Below, in pieces: positions 1 to 7,780 of a stretch of 15,394 nucleotides of DNA (positions are counted from its first letter, which is position 1; every line of letters begins with the position of its first letter). This DNA comes from Bacillota bacterium. Lineage in GTDB: Bacteria > Bacillota > Bacilli > Paenibacillales > Paenibacillaceae. Under the pieces are notes generated by a model that saw only the letters and a list, made by a program, of their open reading frames with translations, did not search any database and was not told the DNA's origin. Where the stretch lies: NCBI GenBank assembly GCA_023386495.1, contig JAEWJS010000080.1:1-15394 (forward strand), written 5' to 3'. The position numbers were made by a program, and so were the translations under genes.

Positions 1-3
1 CAT

Positions 4-20
4 GAGCGTCGAGCGTCGAG
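4..20. repeat. short tandem heptamer at window edge
   Basis: GAGCGTC occurs twice in tandem (4-10, 11-17) followed by GAG. The first 92 bases hold no complete gene. One frame is open from base 1 to a TAG at 52-54 and could be the tail of an upstream gene, but 17 codons are too few to judge. I see no convincing sigma-A promoter for the downstream permease in this stretch, so it may be transcribed from beyond the window. Confidence 0.3.
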
Positions 21-92
21 TATGGTAATAGGATGGGACCACAGAGCATGGTAGCCAACATACAGTAGACAACTAGACAGGAGTCATCAAGA

Positions 93-1331
93 GTGGACAA
101 TTCGAAACGCAAATTCAACAAAGTATACGCCATGCAGCTAGCCGTCATCTTTACCGGTTTCGTCATTTTCGGCTTCTCGGAAAATATTAAAGGACCGGCC
201 ATACCGCGCATTCAATTCGACTTTATGCTGAGCGAGTCGCAGCTCGGCACGTTGTTGGCGCTGAACGCCTTAGGGTATCTGATCGCCTGTTCGTTTACCG
301 CTTATCTGGTTAAGAGGTGGGGGATCAAATGGGTGAGCGTTGCGGCGTTCGGTGCTATGGCGCTATCCGGTGTACTCATATTCTACTCCCATCACTACCC
401 GACGTTCTCGGCTTCGTACTTCCTGATGTATATCGGCAACGGGATGCTGGAGATTGGGCTAGCCATTCTAAGCGCCCGGATCTTCCTGAAGAACACGGGC
501 ACGATGATGAACTTGACGCATGGCTTCTATGGCCTGAGCTCTACGGTCGCGCCGCTTATCGCGACAGGTCTCATGCAGGTGTCGATTGCCGGCCACACGC
601 TGGATTGGCGCGGCATGTATCTCGTGATGCTGCTCTTATCCGTCATCCCGATTATAATGACGCTATTCAGCACATTTCCTGAAGACAATATCGCGCAAGA
701 AGACCGGATCTCGATTCGGGCGTTTCTGCAAGACCGCGTACTATGGCTAATCATCCTCGTGCTTACGTTCGGCGTCGTGTCGGAGCTAGCCGTCGGCGGT
801 TGGCTCGTCAATTTTCTGGAAAAAGCTTATGGCTGGGAGACCGTGAATGCTTCGGGGATGCTGTCGATGTTCTTCTTATGCTTCGCGCTGGCAAGGATCT
901 TGCTCGGTCCCCTGACGGACCGGATCGGCTTCGTCATGTCGCTCATCCTGTTCTCGGGATTCTCGGCATTATGTACCTTCGGCGCAATACTGGGCGGCGA
1001 ACGCGCGGCGTTCTTATTTGCCGCTGCCGGCATCGGAATCGCGATGATCTATCCGACCGTCATGGCTTTTATCGCGAAGCGATATCCGAGGGACAGCGAT
1101 ACGGCGATCACGTTCACGGTGACGTTGATGGGGCTCGGCAGCGTAGTCGGCAACTATCTAATCGGCGGCATCACGGAGCTCGTGAAACGGATGGCCGGCG
1201 AGGATTCGCCGACTGGTCTGCTGCGCGGCCTGCAAGCCGGCTATGGATTCATCGGGCTATGTGCGGCATTATGCGCGATTACCGGACTCGTCTTGTACGT
1301 GTACTTGCATAAGAGAAGGGAAGTCATCTGA
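93..1331 (+). CDS. MFS permease, fucose-permease-like (12 TM)
   Basis: This 412-residue integral membrane protein is a major facilitator superfamily transporter, moving a small solute by proton or ion coupling. About twelve hydrophobic segments are visible in two halves, separated by a polar loop near residues 190-210 (EDNIAQEDR). The second half carries a clear motif A (GPLTDRIG, about 272-279) after TM8. The first-half counterpart is degenerate (YLVKRWGIK). A NLTHGFYG segment (140-147) resembles the N-x-x-H-G-F-x-G signature of FucP/YbjJ-like permeases. The GTG start has an AGGAG site at 79-83 with 9-base spacing; an in-frame ATG at 132 is a weaker alternative. The gene converges on the phosphotriesterase-like gene with only 11 bases between the stops and no obvious terminator. 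The substrate cannot be read from the sequence; the neighbouring hydrolase and monooxygenase suggest an organic acid, lactone, sugar or aromatic, which is inference. Confidence 0.88.
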   Translation: MDNSKRKFNKVYAMQLAVIFTGFVIFGFSENIKGPAIPRIQFDFMLSESQLGTLLALNALGYLIACSFTAYLVKRWGIKWVSVAAFGAMALSGVLIFYSHHYPTFSASYFLMYIGNGMLEIGLAILSARIFLKNTGTMMNLTHGFYGLSSTVAPLIATGLMQVSIAGHTLDWRGMYLVMLLLSVIPIIMTLFSTFPEDNIAQEDRISIRAFLQDRVLWLIILVLTFGVVSELAVGGWLVNFLEKAYGWETVNASGMLSMFFLCFALARILLGPLTDRIGFVMSLILFSGFSALCTFGAILGGERAAFLFAAAGIGIAMIYPTVMAFIAKRYPRDSDTAITFTVTLMGLGSVVGNYLIGGITELVKRMAGEDSPTGLLRGLQAGYGFIGLCAALCAITGLVLYVYLHKRREVI

Positions 1332-1342
1332 AGGCAGATCGT

Positions 1343-2263
1343 TTACCGACCACGCAGGCTCATCGCCTGAAAAGCATGGCTCGTCACGCATTGCCGCAGC
1401 CATTCCGCATCCACGCCATCGGCAGTAGCTGCGGGAATGAAGTCGGTGAACAGCAGATGATACGGATGGATCTCGCCGCCGCCCGGCTGCCCGACGTTAT
1501 ACCAGCCTGTATCTTGGGACAGCAGGACACGATCGCTGAGACCGAGGCGATGCATGCGCAGCAGCAGATCCACTTGCTCGCGATAGTGCCTCATGCTGAT
1601 CGAGTCGATCGATAGCCAGCCGCCTTCAGCCGCCAGCCGCAGATAGAGATCGTCGTCCTGGAACGTCTGTGCATGCACCCATATGAACCTTGATTGGTCA
1701 AAATCTGCCCGCTTCATTACGTCATGCGCATGCATCGCGACGTCGGAGCCTATCGTATGGCACTGGATCGGCAGACCGGTATCGAGCGACGCGCGCATGG
1801 CGGCACGCAGCAGCTTGAGCTGGACCTCGTCGATGGCAGAGCCGTCATTGAACGCGATCTTGATAAATCCGGGAAACACGCCGCTCTCGCCGATCCCATG
1901 CGCAGCTTCTCGCTTCCACAACTCTGCCAAGTCCCGCTCGTGCATATCGTACACGAATGCCGGCAGGTAAGGTGCCTTATAGAACCCGGTGTTGGTGATG
2001 AGATTCACCCCCGTGAACTCCGATAATTGCCGCAGAATATAAGGGTCTCGGCCCAAATATTCCGGCGCGCAATCGACCATGGTGCTGCATCCCGCTTCCT
2101 TCAGCCGCAGCAGCAGAGGCTTAATGGCCGTGACTACCTCGTTCCGATCATACAGATCAGGCGTCAGCTTGCCGTCCTCCACGAATCCCACCAACACATG
2201 TTCATGCGCCAGTATGCTTCCCGCCAGCTCTGCGCCGATTGAACCTGTAACCGTTTGCAGCAA
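1343..2263 (-). CDS. Phosphotriesterase-family metal hydrolase (lactonase/esterase-like)
   Basis: This is a TIM-barrel amidohydrolase of the phosphotriesterase family, whose members hydrolyse lactones, phosphoesters or related esters with a binuclear metal centre. All expected ligands are visible. Numbering from the TTG at 2263, they are HxH (H20, H22, in LAHEHVLV), the bridging lysine K135 (GFIKIAF), H169 (QCHT), H197 (WVHAQ) and D251 (LSQD). The protein is 306 aa, normal for the family. The frame stays open to an ATG at 2410 (355 codons), but the extra N-terminus is unlike the family and overlaps a promoter. TTG at 2263-2261 has GAGGTG (2275-2270) six bases upstream and places LQTVTGSIG at the N-terminus, as is usual for relatives. 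An ATG at 2314 is a second alternative but lies upstream of the predicted -10. It is divergent from the FAD monooxygenase. The family's C-terminal NP-type motif is altered (VTSHAFQAM). The substrate is unknown. Confidence 0.85.
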   Translation of the reverse strand: MLQTVTGSIGAELAGSILAHEHVLVGFVEDGKLTPDLYDRNEVVTAIKPLLLRLKEAGCSTMVDCAPEYLGRDPYILRQLSEFTGVNLITNTGFYKAPYLPAFVYDMHERDLAELWKREAAHGIGESGVFPGFIKIAFNDGSAIDEVQLKLLRAAMRASLDTGLPIQCHTIGSDVAMHAHDVMKRADFDQSRFIWVHAQTFQDDDLYLRLAAEGGWLSIDSISMRHYREQVDLLLRMHRLGLSDRVLLSQDTGWYNVGQPGGGEIHPYHLLFTDFIPAATADGVDAEWLRQCVTSHAFQAMSLRGR

Positions 2264-2304
2264 CTCACACACCTCATTTCGCTTGTTAACCTGTTCTCGC
2301 GTGA

Positions 2305-2334
2305 AGTATACCATAGCGCATTCCCGGGCGGCAA
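2305..2334 (-). promoter_or_regulatory. Predicted sigma-A promoter of the phosphotriesterase-like gene
   Basis: On the minus strand, TTGCCG (2334-2329, 4/6 to consensus) and TATACT (2310-2305, 5/6) are separated by 18 bases. Transcription would begin near 2298, giving a leader of about 35 bases before the TTG start at 2263, with GAGGTG at 2275-2270. The promoter lies inside the apparent N-terminal extension of the reading frame, which argues that the extension is not translated. Confidence 0.55.
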
Positions 2335-2348
2335 AAGGGTGCCCGCCG

Positions 2349-2378
2349 TTCCCGATCGGATTTCCCGATTGCTCGGGA
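2349..2378. promoter_or_regulatory. Candidate operator between divergent promoters
   Basis: Two direct copies of TTCCCGAT (2349-2356 and 2362-2369) lie 13 bases apart. The second forms a perfect dyad with a downstream inverted copy: TCCCGA-TTGC-TCGGGA (2363-2378). The first overlaps the 8-bp palindrome CCGATCGG (2352-2359). The element sits between the two predicted -35 boxes (2334 on minus, 2388 on plus), a good place for a regulator to control both genes. No regulator gene for it is evident nearby, and its identity is unknown. Confidence 0.45.
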
Positions 2379-2387
2379 CGATGACTC

Positions 2388-2415
2388 TTGTGGCCGGGAC
2401 AGTGCCGCATATAAG
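2388..2415 (+). promoter_or_regulatory. Predicted promoter of the FAD monooxygenase
   Basis: TTGTGG (2388-2393, 3/6) and TATAAG (2410-2415, 5/6) are separated by 16 bases. The -35 is weak, so an activator could be involved. A small inverted repeat, ACATC-AC-GATGT (2423-2434), lies at or just past the expected transcription start, immediately before the ribosome binding site, and could modulate initiation. Confidence 0.4.
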
Positions 2416-2450
2416 ATGATTGACATCACGATGTGGAGAGGATGTTAATC

Positions 2451-3683
2451 ATGTCCAATCAGTACGACGTAATCGTCGTCGGAGCGCGGGTCGCGGGGTC
2501 GCCGTTGGCCTATGAGTTGTCGCAAGCAGGCTATTCGGTCTTGCTGCTCGATAAGAGCGAATTTCCGAGCGATACGTTGTCGACGCACAATTTCTTCGGC
2601 AATTCCTTGGCGATGCTCAGAAGAATGGGAGTGCTGGACCGTCTGCTGGAGACGGGTGCGCCGCTCTATCGGCGCGCGGTCATCCAATTCGACGATGCGG
2701 TGCTGGACGGACATTTTCCGGAGGTGGATGGGGAATCGGAATGTCTCTGTATCAGGCGTGTCCACCTAGATGCGCTGCTGCTAGAGCACGCATCCGCGCA
2801 GCCGGGCGTAACGACAATCGAGGGCTTCCGCGTCATGGATGTGACCCGGCAAGGCAGCAGAGTAACGGGCATTCGAGGCGTGCGGCGCGGCGGCGACGGA
2901 CAGGTCGAGCAATATACGGCGCGCCTTGTCGTCGGGGCTGACGGGCGTAATTCGACGCTGCGCGGTCTGGTGAACAGTGAACGTCTCATGTGCGTGCCCA
3001 CCGATTACGCGTCCTATGTCGGCTACTTCGAGAACTTCCGTCAGGAGGGAGAGCTCCACGTCGAGCTGTACAAGATCGCGGACACGATCGGTATCGTCTT
3101 TCCTACCAATGGCGGGTTGTATGTAGTCGGCGTCATGTTCCCGCTGGAGGACCAGCGGCGCAAAGTCCGGTTCATGGACGATCCTGAAGCGGCGTTGCGC
3201 GAAGTGATCGAGGAATGTCTAACGAATTCGTCGCTGCCGGAGCGGATGCGCCATGCGGAGCTTGTCGGTCAGATTCGCGGCCTTCGCGGTTACGACAACG
3301 ATTGGTATCAAGGAATGGGCGAAGGCTGGGCGCTCGCAGGCGATGCGTTCTCGTTCAAGGATCCGGCTGTCGGCCAAGGAATGCAGAATGCGCTGTACAG
3401 TGCGGGAATCCTGACGGGCGTGCTGAAGCGGTTCGACGACTGGGATGCGAATTGGCCCGAGATGGCGCGAATGTACCAGCAGGAGATGGAAGCAGTGATG
3501 CTGTCTCGATTCCATATGGCATGCCAATTCACGAAGAACGCTCCGTTCACGGAGCAGCAGCGGTTCGTCAACCATGCCATCGCGGCGAATCCCGAGCTGA
3601 CGCAGGCTTTCTTAGGCATCTATAACCATGCGATCGAGCCGCAGGAGTTCGAGGCAATGGTGATGGGTGCGCTGCAGAGGTAA
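2451..3683 (+). CDS. FAD-dependent monooxygenase/oxidoreductase (group A, PHBH fold)
   Basis: This 410-residue flavoprotein belongs to the FAD-binding monooxygenase/geranylgeranyl-reductase superfamily, probably a soluble NAD(P)H-dependent hydroxylase or reductase. Visible motifs are the N-terminal Rossmann dinucleotide loop (VVGARVAGSPLA, 9-20, with the second Gly of GxGxxG replaced by Arg, as in a known branch), an acidic residue ending beta-2 (LLLD34), the DG motif (GADGRNS, 162-168), and the GD motif (ALAGDAF, D298) followed by DPAVGQGMQNAL (304-315), which contacts FAD. The reading frame opens at a GTG at 2433, but ATG 2451 is preferred because GGAGAGG (2435-2441) lies 9 bases before it. 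The gene is divergent from the phosphotriesterase-like gene and is followed by a terminator. The substrate is not inferable. A halogenase is less likely because the halogenase-typical W-x-W-x-I-P motif is not seen. Confidence 0.85.
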   Translation: MSNQYDVIVVGARVAGSPLAYELSQAGYSVLLLDKSEFPSDTLSTHNFFGNSLAMLRRMGVLDRLLETGAPLYRRAVIQFDDAVLDGHFPEVDGESECLCIRRVHLDALLLEHASAQPGVTTIEGFRVMDVTRQGSRVTGIRGVRRGGDGQVEQYTARLVVGADGRNSTLRGLVNSERLMCVPTDYASYVGYFENFRQEGELHVELYKIADTIGIVFPTNGGLYVVGVMFPLEDQRRKVRFMDDPEAALREVIEECLTNSSLPERMRHAELVGQIRGLRGYDNDWYQGMGEGWALAGDAFSFKDPAVGQGMQNALYSAGILTGVLKRFDDWDANWPEMARMYQQEMEAVMLSRFHMACQFTKNAPFTEQQRFVNHAIAANPELTQAFLGIYNHAIEPQEFEAMVMGALQR

Positions 3684-3720
3684 TGATGAATCTTAGACGG
3701 TCAGTCTCCCAAATGTCCTC

Positions 3721-3758
3721 AGAGTCGGCACGTTGACGTGCCGGCTCTTCGCCTTTGT
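3721..3758 (+). terminator. Hairpin terminator after the FAD monooxygenase
   Basis: AGAGTCGGCACG (3721-3732) and CGTGCCGGCTCT (3737-3748) form a 12-bp stem with one G.U wobble and a TTGA loop. It lies 37 bases past the stop. The following T-tract is imperfect (TCGCCTTTGT), so termination efficiency is uncertain, but the stem is strong. The next promoter follows about 50 bases later. Confidence 0.7.
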
Positions 3759-3805
3759 ACATTCGTCGCAATACCGGACTGTCACGCTCTCTGCCAAAAG
3801 GCTTA

Positions 3806-3814
3806 TGCTATAAT
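3806..3814 (+). promoter_or_regulatory. Extended -10 promoter of the LuxR-type regulator
   Basis: TGCTATAAT is a perfect extended -10 element (TGnTATAAT). No good -35 lies at 16-18 bases upstream, which extended -10 promoters can tolerate. Transcription would start near 3821. The first in-frame ATG (3823) would then be essentially leaderless, while ATG 3859 gains a leader of about 38 bases with AAGGAG, supporting the later start. Confidence 0.65.
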
Positions 3815-3858
3815 AGGGAACTATGATAGAGGCGGAAGAGACAAGGAGTGTCACGACC

Positions 3859-6800
3859 ATGATGATCCACGGAAGAAGCGAAGAGCTCGCGGTATTGCAG
3901 CAAGCCTACCAGTGGACAGCCCTCGGTTCCACGGAACTCGTCCTGATCGCAGGTCCTCCCGGCATCGGGAAGACGGCGTTCGTCATGCAAGCCTTTAAGC
4001 CGACAGTAGCGGGCCGATGCAAATTCGCATGGGGCAAATTCGATCCTTACGGCACGAGTCATCCGTATGCGCCGCTCGTCACCTGCTTCAGATTTTTGAT
4101 CAGGCAACTGCTTACGGAGCCGGAAGCGGTATTGGACGATTGGAAAGCAACGATTCGAGAAGCTGTCGGGGAGAACGGCTCGGTCATTACGGAAGTGATT
4201 CCCGAGGCGAAGCTGCTCTTGGGGGATTCTTCGCCGATCGAGCGGCTGCCGGCTGCCAAGTCGCATCACCGCTTCGAATGGATATTCCGCCGGTTCGTTC
4301 GCGCGTTCGCCAAGGCCGATCATCCGCTCGTCCTGTTCTTCGACGATATCCAATGGGCGGATAAGGCAACGCTGGCGCTGCTGCGCTCGCTCTTGATCGA
4401 TCCGGATATTCAGCATTTGTTCATCTTGGGTGCGCATCGCGATCAAGATTGGAACGATAACGCGCTGCGTTTCGAAGAATGGCTGCAGGGTGAGCATGCC
4501 GGCTATTCGATTCGGCGGTTGAAGCTGGAGCCGCTTGAAATGGGCCATGTGCAGACGATCGTGTCGGAGAGGCTGAAGAGCGGGTACGAGGCATGCTTTC
4601 CGCTTGCGCATGCGCTATACGCGAAGACGATCGGCAACCCGCTGTATCTTCACCAATTGATTGAATCCGCGCTTGACGAAGGCATTATCAGCCGAACGGG
4701 TCTAGCCGGACAATGGGAATGGGATCTCGAAGCGCTGTCGGCATTTCCGAGTATCGACGGCCAGATCGAATATTTGACAGGGAGGATCAATCGCCTTCCC
4801 GTGCATGCGCGACAGCTGCTGACCGTTGCCGCGTGCCTCGGGGGCTCGTTCACAGGCGCTATTCTGAGCAAGGTAAGCGGACTGTCCCAATCGCAATTGG
4901 ACATTCTATTATTCGATGCCGTTCAAGCAGGGCTGCTGGCCAGCCGGGACGATGCAATCGGCGGCCGCGTCTATGCATTCTCGCATGACCGCATCCATCA
5001 AGCAGCATATTTGCTCTCGAACCGCCAGGAACGAATGGCGATTCATCTGGCGGCTGGCCGGTACTTGATGCAAATCTATCATACGGCGGATAGAGAGCAG
5101 GTATTGTTCGATACGATCAATCACCTGAATGAAGCGCTGGAGCTCATGTCGGCTGAGGAGAGAGAGCTGTGCTGCAGGCTGAACGAAGAGGCAGGCGGCA
5201 AAGCGATGCAATCGTCGGCGTATGCGGAAGCGCTTTCCTATTATCGCCGAGCGGTACAATGCTTGCCCGATCATTATTGGGACTCCGATAACGCATTTGC
5301 GTTCCAATTGCATCTGCGGGCTGCGGAGTGCGAGTACCTATGCACGTATTACGAGCAGGCGGAGGCGAGGCTGGACGAGTTAATGCAGCGTGCCGGCTGC
5401 TGGCTGCAGCGTGCGCAGGTGGTGAAGATCAAGATTGATCAGTACAGCAATATCGGCAAGTATGCCCAAGCGATCGAGCTGGGCTGCGCGACGTTGCTGG
5501 AGGCAGGCATGCAATTGTCGATTTCGCCTGGCAAGGCCGTCGTTCAAAGAGAGATTCGTCAAGCCAAGCGCGAACTGGATGCCAGGATCGATGAGCTGCA
5601 TGCGCTCCCCGAGACGGATGAACCGGAGATTCGTCTCATGATGGAAATCATGGTATCGCTGGTCGGACCGACCTTCTTCTCGAATCGGGAGGTGTTCGCG
5701 CTGTTGTCCTCCCGGTTTATCCGGCTGGTCATGGAACACGGCGCGTCGCACATCGCCTCCGCGATTTATGCGTCCTACGGGATGGCGCTCTGCACGATGA
5801 CCAGCGACTTGGATAGCGGTTATCGACTCGGGAGGATCGCGATGGAGCTAGCGGATCAGTCAGGCATCGCTTCCGTGAAATCCAAGGTGTATGCGATGTT
5901 CCATTGCGTCATCTCGCCTTGGATGGGCTATAAGCAGCGGGACGAGGAGCAGCTGACCGATGCGATTCACTACGGCTTGCAATCGGGAGACTATGTCTTC
6001 GCCAGCTATGCGATCGGCGGCTTGATCAACATGTCGTATGCCGTCCATCCGATGCAGCGGATGCAGAAGGTCATGTCGGAGTGTCTGCAGTTCGTCGAGA
6101 TTACGAAGGAAGAGCTGATCTACAAGAACGTCATGATCTACATGCATGTCGCCGAGATGCTCCAATCGACGGACGATGGGGATTTTGCGTTGACGGCAGG
6201 GCGCGCAAGCGAGGCGCAATTGTTGGAAGACGTCATGCGAGACGAGAGCAGGGCAGTCACGCTATATCAAATCTATACCTACAAGACGCAGATCGGCTAT
6301 TTATTCGGCCGCTATGAAGAAGCGATTCGGCATGCGGAGCTGGCCGAGCCGTATGAAGGGCTGGCCGTGCAGTCTCCTCATATGCCGATCTTGCGTTTCT
6401 ATGAAGCGATGGCATTGTCTGCGCTGCTGCGCGTGAAGCCGGGTGGCGACGACGCACAGCGATGGCAGAGCAGGCTGAAGCTGCGTTATCGGCAGTTCCG
6501 CGATTGGTCCGGGATGTCTCCCGCTTGCTTCGGTTATAAGTTCATGCTGCTGCAGGCCGAGCAGCCGGGCGGGCGCGTCTCCGAACCGACCGTTATTGAG
6601 CTGTACGATCGGTCTATCCAGCTTGCCCGCGACAATGGAGACCCACAATATTGGGCGGTGGCCTGCGAGCGTGCCGCAAGGCATCATCTCGCGAAGGGGA
6701 GAGAGCGAATCGCGCAGGGTTATATGTCGGAGGCTCATGAGGCTTATGCAGAGTGGGGCGTCGAGTCCAAGTGCAGCAGGCTGCGTGACGAATTTCCCGA

Positions 6801-7632
6801 ATGGTTCTCTGGCAGCAATCCGTATCAAGAATGGACGCCTCCCCAACATGTCGAGTCCGCCAATTATGCGAGAGTCGGGCAGGCGCGCAGCCGCACCATG
6901 GAGATGATGCAGGATTCATTGCTATTCTCGCCGGACATGAGCCTGCATGATATACAGCGACGCTTGCTCGAGCGCATCGTAGAGATGACCGATATGCAAT
7001 ACGGCTGCTTGATCCGAAGGCGCAGCGACGGGTTATGGATCGAACAGGTGATGAGGAGGGGGATCTGGAGCGAGACGGCTCCTGAAGGAATGGAGCACAG
7101 CCGGCACGTGCCGCGTTCGCTCATCCAGTATACTTCGCGATGGGGCAAGCCGGTGCAGATCGGCAATGCCTCGCAAGACGAGCTGTTCGCCGACGATCCG
7201 TATTATGCCGAGCGTACGATACGAGCCGTAAGCTGCCTGCCTATCTTTGCGCAGACACAATTCGTAGGCATGCTGTATCTCGAGCTGCCGCAAGACGTTC
7301 ATCCGCTTCCCGAAGAGCTGCTATCGGCGTTGTCCATGCTGGCGGCGCAATTGTTGTTCATGATGAAGCTGTCGGAGACGTTCGGCGATTCTGCTGGCGA
7401 CGATGAATCGAAGCCGAAGATCATTGACGAACGCCTCATCGAACCGCTGACGGATCGGGAGCTGGAAGTGCTCAGCTATATGTCGAGAGGGATGACGAAC
7501 AAGGAAATTGCCGTGAAGCTCGGCGTAACCGCGGGCACGGTCAAAGTTCACACGCATAATCTGTTCAGCAAGCTGAATGTCAGCCGGCGAATGAACGCGG
7601 TGGCGAAGGCGGAGCGAATGAAGCTGCTGTAA
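3859..7632 (+). CDS. Large ATP-binding LuxR-family (LAL/STAND) transcriptional regulator with GAF domain
   Basis: This is a 1257-residue cytoplasmic regulator of the MalT/LAL type, in which ATP and ligand binding in a STAND-like ATPase controls a DNA-binding domain. Domains in order are: AAA ATPase (1 to about 350) with Walker A GPPGIGKT (32-39) and Walker B LVLFFDDIQWAD (157-168); a long helical, TPR-like region (about 380-1000); a GAF domain (about 1015-1172) with the typical KPV...CLPI...GMLYLE pattern; and a C-terminal LuxR HTH (1197-1257; LTDRELEVLSYMSRGMTNKE, then VTAGTVKVHTHNLFSKLNV). ATP-binding GAF proteins of this kind often carry an N-terminal Ser/Thr kinase and a C-terminal histidine kinase; here the kinase is absent and the output is an HTH. 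Start ATG 3859 follows AAGGAG (3843-3848); an ATG at 3823 is the alternative. It lies 148 bp upstream of the giant surface-protein gene in the same orientation, so it is a good candidate for its regulator (inference). The ligand is unknown. Confidence 0.88.
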   Translation: MMIHGRSEELAVLQQAYQWTALGSTELVLIAGPPGIGKTAFVMQAFKPTVAGRCKFAWGKFDPYGTSHPYAPLVTCFRFLIRQLLTEPEAVLDDWKATIREAVGENGSVITEVIPEAKLLLGDSSPIERLPAAKSHHRFEWIFRRFVRAFAKADHPLVLFFDDIQWADKATLALLRSLLIDPDIQHLFILGAHRDQDWNDNALRFEEWLQGEHAGYSIRRLKLEPLEMGHVQTIVSERLKSGYEACFPLAHALYAKTIGNPLYLHQLIESALDEGIISRTGLAGQWEWDLEALSAFPSIDGQIEYLTGRINRLPVHARQLLTVAACLGGSFTGAILSKVSGLSQSQLDILLFDAVQAGLLASRDDAIGGRVYAFSHDRIHQAAYLLSNRQERMAIHLAAGRYLMQIYHTADREQVLFDTINHLNEALELMSAEERELCCRLNEEAGGKAMQSSAYAEALSYYRRAVQCLPDHYWDSDNAFAFQLHLRAAECEYLCTYYEQAEARLDELMQRAGCWLQRAQVVKIKIDQYSNIGKYAQAIELGCATLLEAGMQLSISPGKAVVQREIRQAKRELDARIDELHALPETDEPEIRLMMEIMVSLVGPTFFSNREVFALLSSRFIRLVMEHGASHIASAIYASYGMALCTMTSDLDSGYRLGRIAMELADQSGIASVKSKVYAMFHCVISPWMGYKQRDEEQLTDAIHYGLQSGDYVFASYAIGGLINMSYAVHPMQRMQKVMSECLQFVEITKEELIYKNVMIYMHVAEMLQSTDDGDFALTAGRASEAQLLEDVMRDESRAVTLYQIYTYKTQIGYLFGRYEEAIRHAELAEPYEGLAVQSPHMPILRFYEAMALSALLRVKPGGDDAQRWQSRLKLRYRQFRDWSGMSPACFGYKFMLLQAEQPGGRVSEPTVIELYDRSIQLARDNGDPQYWAVACERAARHHLAKGRERIAQGYMSEAHEAYAEWGVESKCSRLRDEFPEWFSGSNPYQEWTPPQHVESANYARVGQARSRTMEMMQDSLLFSPDMSLHDIQRRLLERIVEMTDMQYGCLIRRRSDGLWIEQVMRRGIWSETAPEGMEHSRHVPRSLIQYTSRWGKPVQIGNASQDELFADDPYYAERTIRAVSCLPIFAQTQFVGMLYLELPQDVHPLPEELLSALSMLAAQLLFMMKLSETFGDSAGDDESKPKIIDERLIEPLTDRELEVLSYMSRGMTNKEIAVKLGVTAGTVKVHTHNLFSKLNVSRRMNAVAKAERMKLL

Positions 7633-7669
7633 TGCTGTAACCGGATCGGATCCATTCGATTGCTCGATC

Positions 7670-7685
7670 TATACCATATGGTATA
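7670..7685. promoter_or_regulatory. 16-bp perfect palindrome, candidate activator site
   Basis: TATACCATATGGTATA is perfectly self-complementary. It lies 37 bases past the regulator's stop and ends just where a -35 box for the -10 at 7708 would begin. LuxR-type HTH proteins bind as dimers to palindromes of about this size, and an activator here would contact RNA polymerase. Assignment to the upstream regulator is inference. It could instead be an unrelated regulator's operator or chance in an AT-rich stretch. Confidence 0.45.
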
Positions 7686-7707
7686 TGTGCATTTTCGACA
7701 TTCGTTT

Positions 7708-7713
7708 TATACT
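7708..7713 (+). promoter_or_regulatory. Predicted -10 box of the giant surface-protein gene
   Basis: TATACT matches the sigma-A -10 at 5/6. No TTGACA-like -35 is found 16-18 bases upstream (7684-7690 reads about TATGTGC), so the promoter looks activator-dependent. Transcription near 7720 would give a leader of about 60 bases before ATG 7781. No clear terminator separates this promoter from the regulator gene, so readthrough is possible. Confidence 0.4.
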
Positions 7714-7780
7714 CTTCTTACTTCTTATGGTCAGGAAGTCCTTGGTCAGGGAGAGAAAAAGATGTCGAAGAGGTGAGTAT

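Noticed and set aside
1326..1339. Small hairpin ATCTG-AAGG-CAGAT at the permease stop
   Set aside because: Only 5 bp, with no T-tract on either strand, so it is not a credible terminator.
1355..1369. Inverted repeat CAGGC-TCATC-GCCTG near the convergent ends
   Set aside because: Short, lies within the hydrolase coding sequence and is followed by A residues on the plus strand, so it does not serve the permease transcript.
2307..2315. TATACCATA shared with the half-site of the palindrome at 7670
   Set aside because: Nine AT-rich bases overlapping a -10 box; a nearly identical word also occurs in coding sequence near 9325, so chance is the simplest explanation.
2264..2410. N-terminal extension of the phosphotriesterase-like reading frame
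   Set aside because: It overlaps a predicted promoter, is Pro/Gly/His-rich and unlike family members, and has no ribosome binding site as convincing as the one before TTG 2263.
7685..7780. Upstream in-frame ATG start of the surface protein
   Set aside because: It would place the -10 box inside the gene, lacks a ribosome binding site and puts a second hydrophobic segment before a well-formed signal peptide.
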